Below are positions 5,417-5,765 of a DNA stretch of 5,765 nucleotides, in pieces. Each line of letters starts with the position of its first letter. The first letter of the stretch is position 1. The DNA is taken from positions 1 to 5,765 of the forward strand of contig JBBRLG010000480.1 of NCBI GenBank assembly GCA_038231495.1. The letters run 5' to 3'. Below the pieces are notes generated by a model. That model did not search any database, was not told where the DNA came from, and worked only from the letters and a program-made list of their open reading frames with translations. The stretch is from JBBRLG01 sp038231495 (lineage in GTDB: Bacteria; Planctomycetota; Planctomycetia; Gemmatales; Gemmataceae). A program made the translations under genes and the position numbers.

Positions 5417-5422
5417 ATTATA
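5417..5422 (-). promoter_or_regulatory. Perfect -10 box TATAAT of the exported isomerase
   Basis: The minus strand reads TATAAT exactly, in a very GC-rich surrounding, 39 bases upstream of the start codon. No good -35 is seen at 16-18 bases; the sequence there is near CTCCCG. Transcription would start near 5410, and the leader would contain a run of seven C (5394-5400 on the plus strand as G). Confidence 0.55.
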
Positions 5423-5454
5423 GGGACAATTGCCGGGACCGGGAGCGAGCGGCG

Positions 5455-5465
5455 ATCAATCCACG
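5455..5465. repeat. Left flanking direct repeat (apparent target duplication)
   Basis: ATCAATCCACG here and ATCAAGCCACG at 5598-5608 match in 10 of 11 positions and directly flank the inverted-repeat element. This is the arrangement left by transposition. Confidence 0.6.
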
Positions 5466-5597
5466 TAACCGTTCACCGGCATCAACTTCCCCCCCTTACG
5501 ACGGGGGGGTAGGGGGGGGGCAAGAACGGAAGTACTCGGTCATGGCGTCCAATCCACCCCCCCTACCCCCCCTTCGTAAGGGGGGGAGTGAACGGTT
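5466..5597. mobile_element. MITE-like element with terminal inverted repeats and C7/G7 arms
   Basis: The element has no gene. Its ends are complementary: AACCGTTCAC (5467-5476) and GTGAACGGTT (5588-5597). Inside, the left arm has C7 (5489-5495), TTACGAC, G7 (5503-5509), TA, G9 (5512-5520). The right arm has C7 (5557-5563), TA, C7 (5566-5572), TTCGTAA, G7 (5580-5586), the reverse complement of the left apart from one base and run length. The left arm has about 12 extra bases (5477-5488). The right arm alone folds into a 9-base stem with loop CGT. The unpaired centre (5521-5556) is unrelated sequence. A non-autonomous palindromic transposable element is the best reading. Confidence 0.75.
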
Positions 5598-5608
5598 ATC
5601 AAGCCACG
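5598..5608. repeat. Right flanking direct repeat (apparent target duplication)
   Basis: ATCAAGCCACG is the partner of 5455-5465, with one mismatch (G for T). The mismatch suggests the insertion is not recent. Confidence 0.6.
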
Positions 5609-5765
5609 ACTCAAGTTGCGTAAGAGCGCGAATCGGCGCAAGCCGCGGGACGGGTGCTTATTTCCGGCTGGCATTTTCGCACGACTTTTACTATTGTCCC
5701 CGCCGCTCCGGCCGATTTTAGCGTCGTTCCAATGAAGCGTTCCCGTTTAGCGCGGTTCGCAGAAC
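5609..5765. other. No supported gene; possible start of a gene running off the window
   Basis: Together with the element at 5466-5597 and the isomerase leader, this completes a gene-free stretch of 388 bases (5378-5765). An ATG at 5732 opens a frame (MKRSRLARFAE) that continues to the window edge, but there is no Shine-Dalgarno before it and too little to judge. No terminator, tRNA or strong inverted repeat is seen. Confidence 0.35.

Noticed and set aside
5694..5721. Promoter TTGTCC-16-TTTTAG before the ATG at 5732
   Set aside because: Both hexamers are poor matches, and the downstream frame is cut by the window edge, so neither supports the other.

Overview
The window looks like the chromosome of a GC-rich planctomycete, most likely of the Gemmata type. 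This is an inference. It rests on the high GC of the flanking genes, a Tat-exported sugar phosphate isomerase/epimerase of the kind that is abundant in Planctomycetes, many short palindromic and tandem repeats between genes, and a C7/G7-rich inverted-repeat element. No rRNA, tRNA, CRISPR array or transposase gene is visible.

Layout. Positions 1-126 hold two different heptanucleotide tandem arrays that run up to the start codon of queA (127-1218, tRNA queuosine synthesis). A second gene (1193-2020) overlaps the end of queA by 26 bases. It encodes a short protein resembling glycoside hydrolase family 2 but without the catalytic Asn-Glu, and it carries a perfect palindrome inside its reading frame. 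These two genes are very GC-rich.

From about 2021 to 4415 the composition is clearly lower in GC and the genes are of accessory type. They are a 302-residue protein with a HARP-like N-terminus, a coiled coil and a C-terminal HEPN-type R-N-x3-H motif (2279-3187); a BrnT-family toxin and its overlapping BrnA-like antitoxin (3376-3880); and an unrecognised 166-residue protein (3915-4415). All point the same way and each has its own ribosome binding site. The intergenic regions contain inverted repeats, including a perfect 12-base palindrome upstream of brnT that could be the operator of the toxin-antitoxin operon.

A convergent gene on the minus strand (4427-5377) encodes a Tat-exported xylose-isomerase-like TIM-barrel protein with a perfect TATAAT -10 box. 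Beyond it lies a MITE-like element (about 5466-5597) with terminal inverted repeats and an apparent 11-base target duplication, then about 160 bases with no gene I can support. The best candidate for something undescribed is the HARP-like/coiled-coil/HEPN protein beside the toxin-antitoxin pair, which could be a defence or abortive-infection factor.
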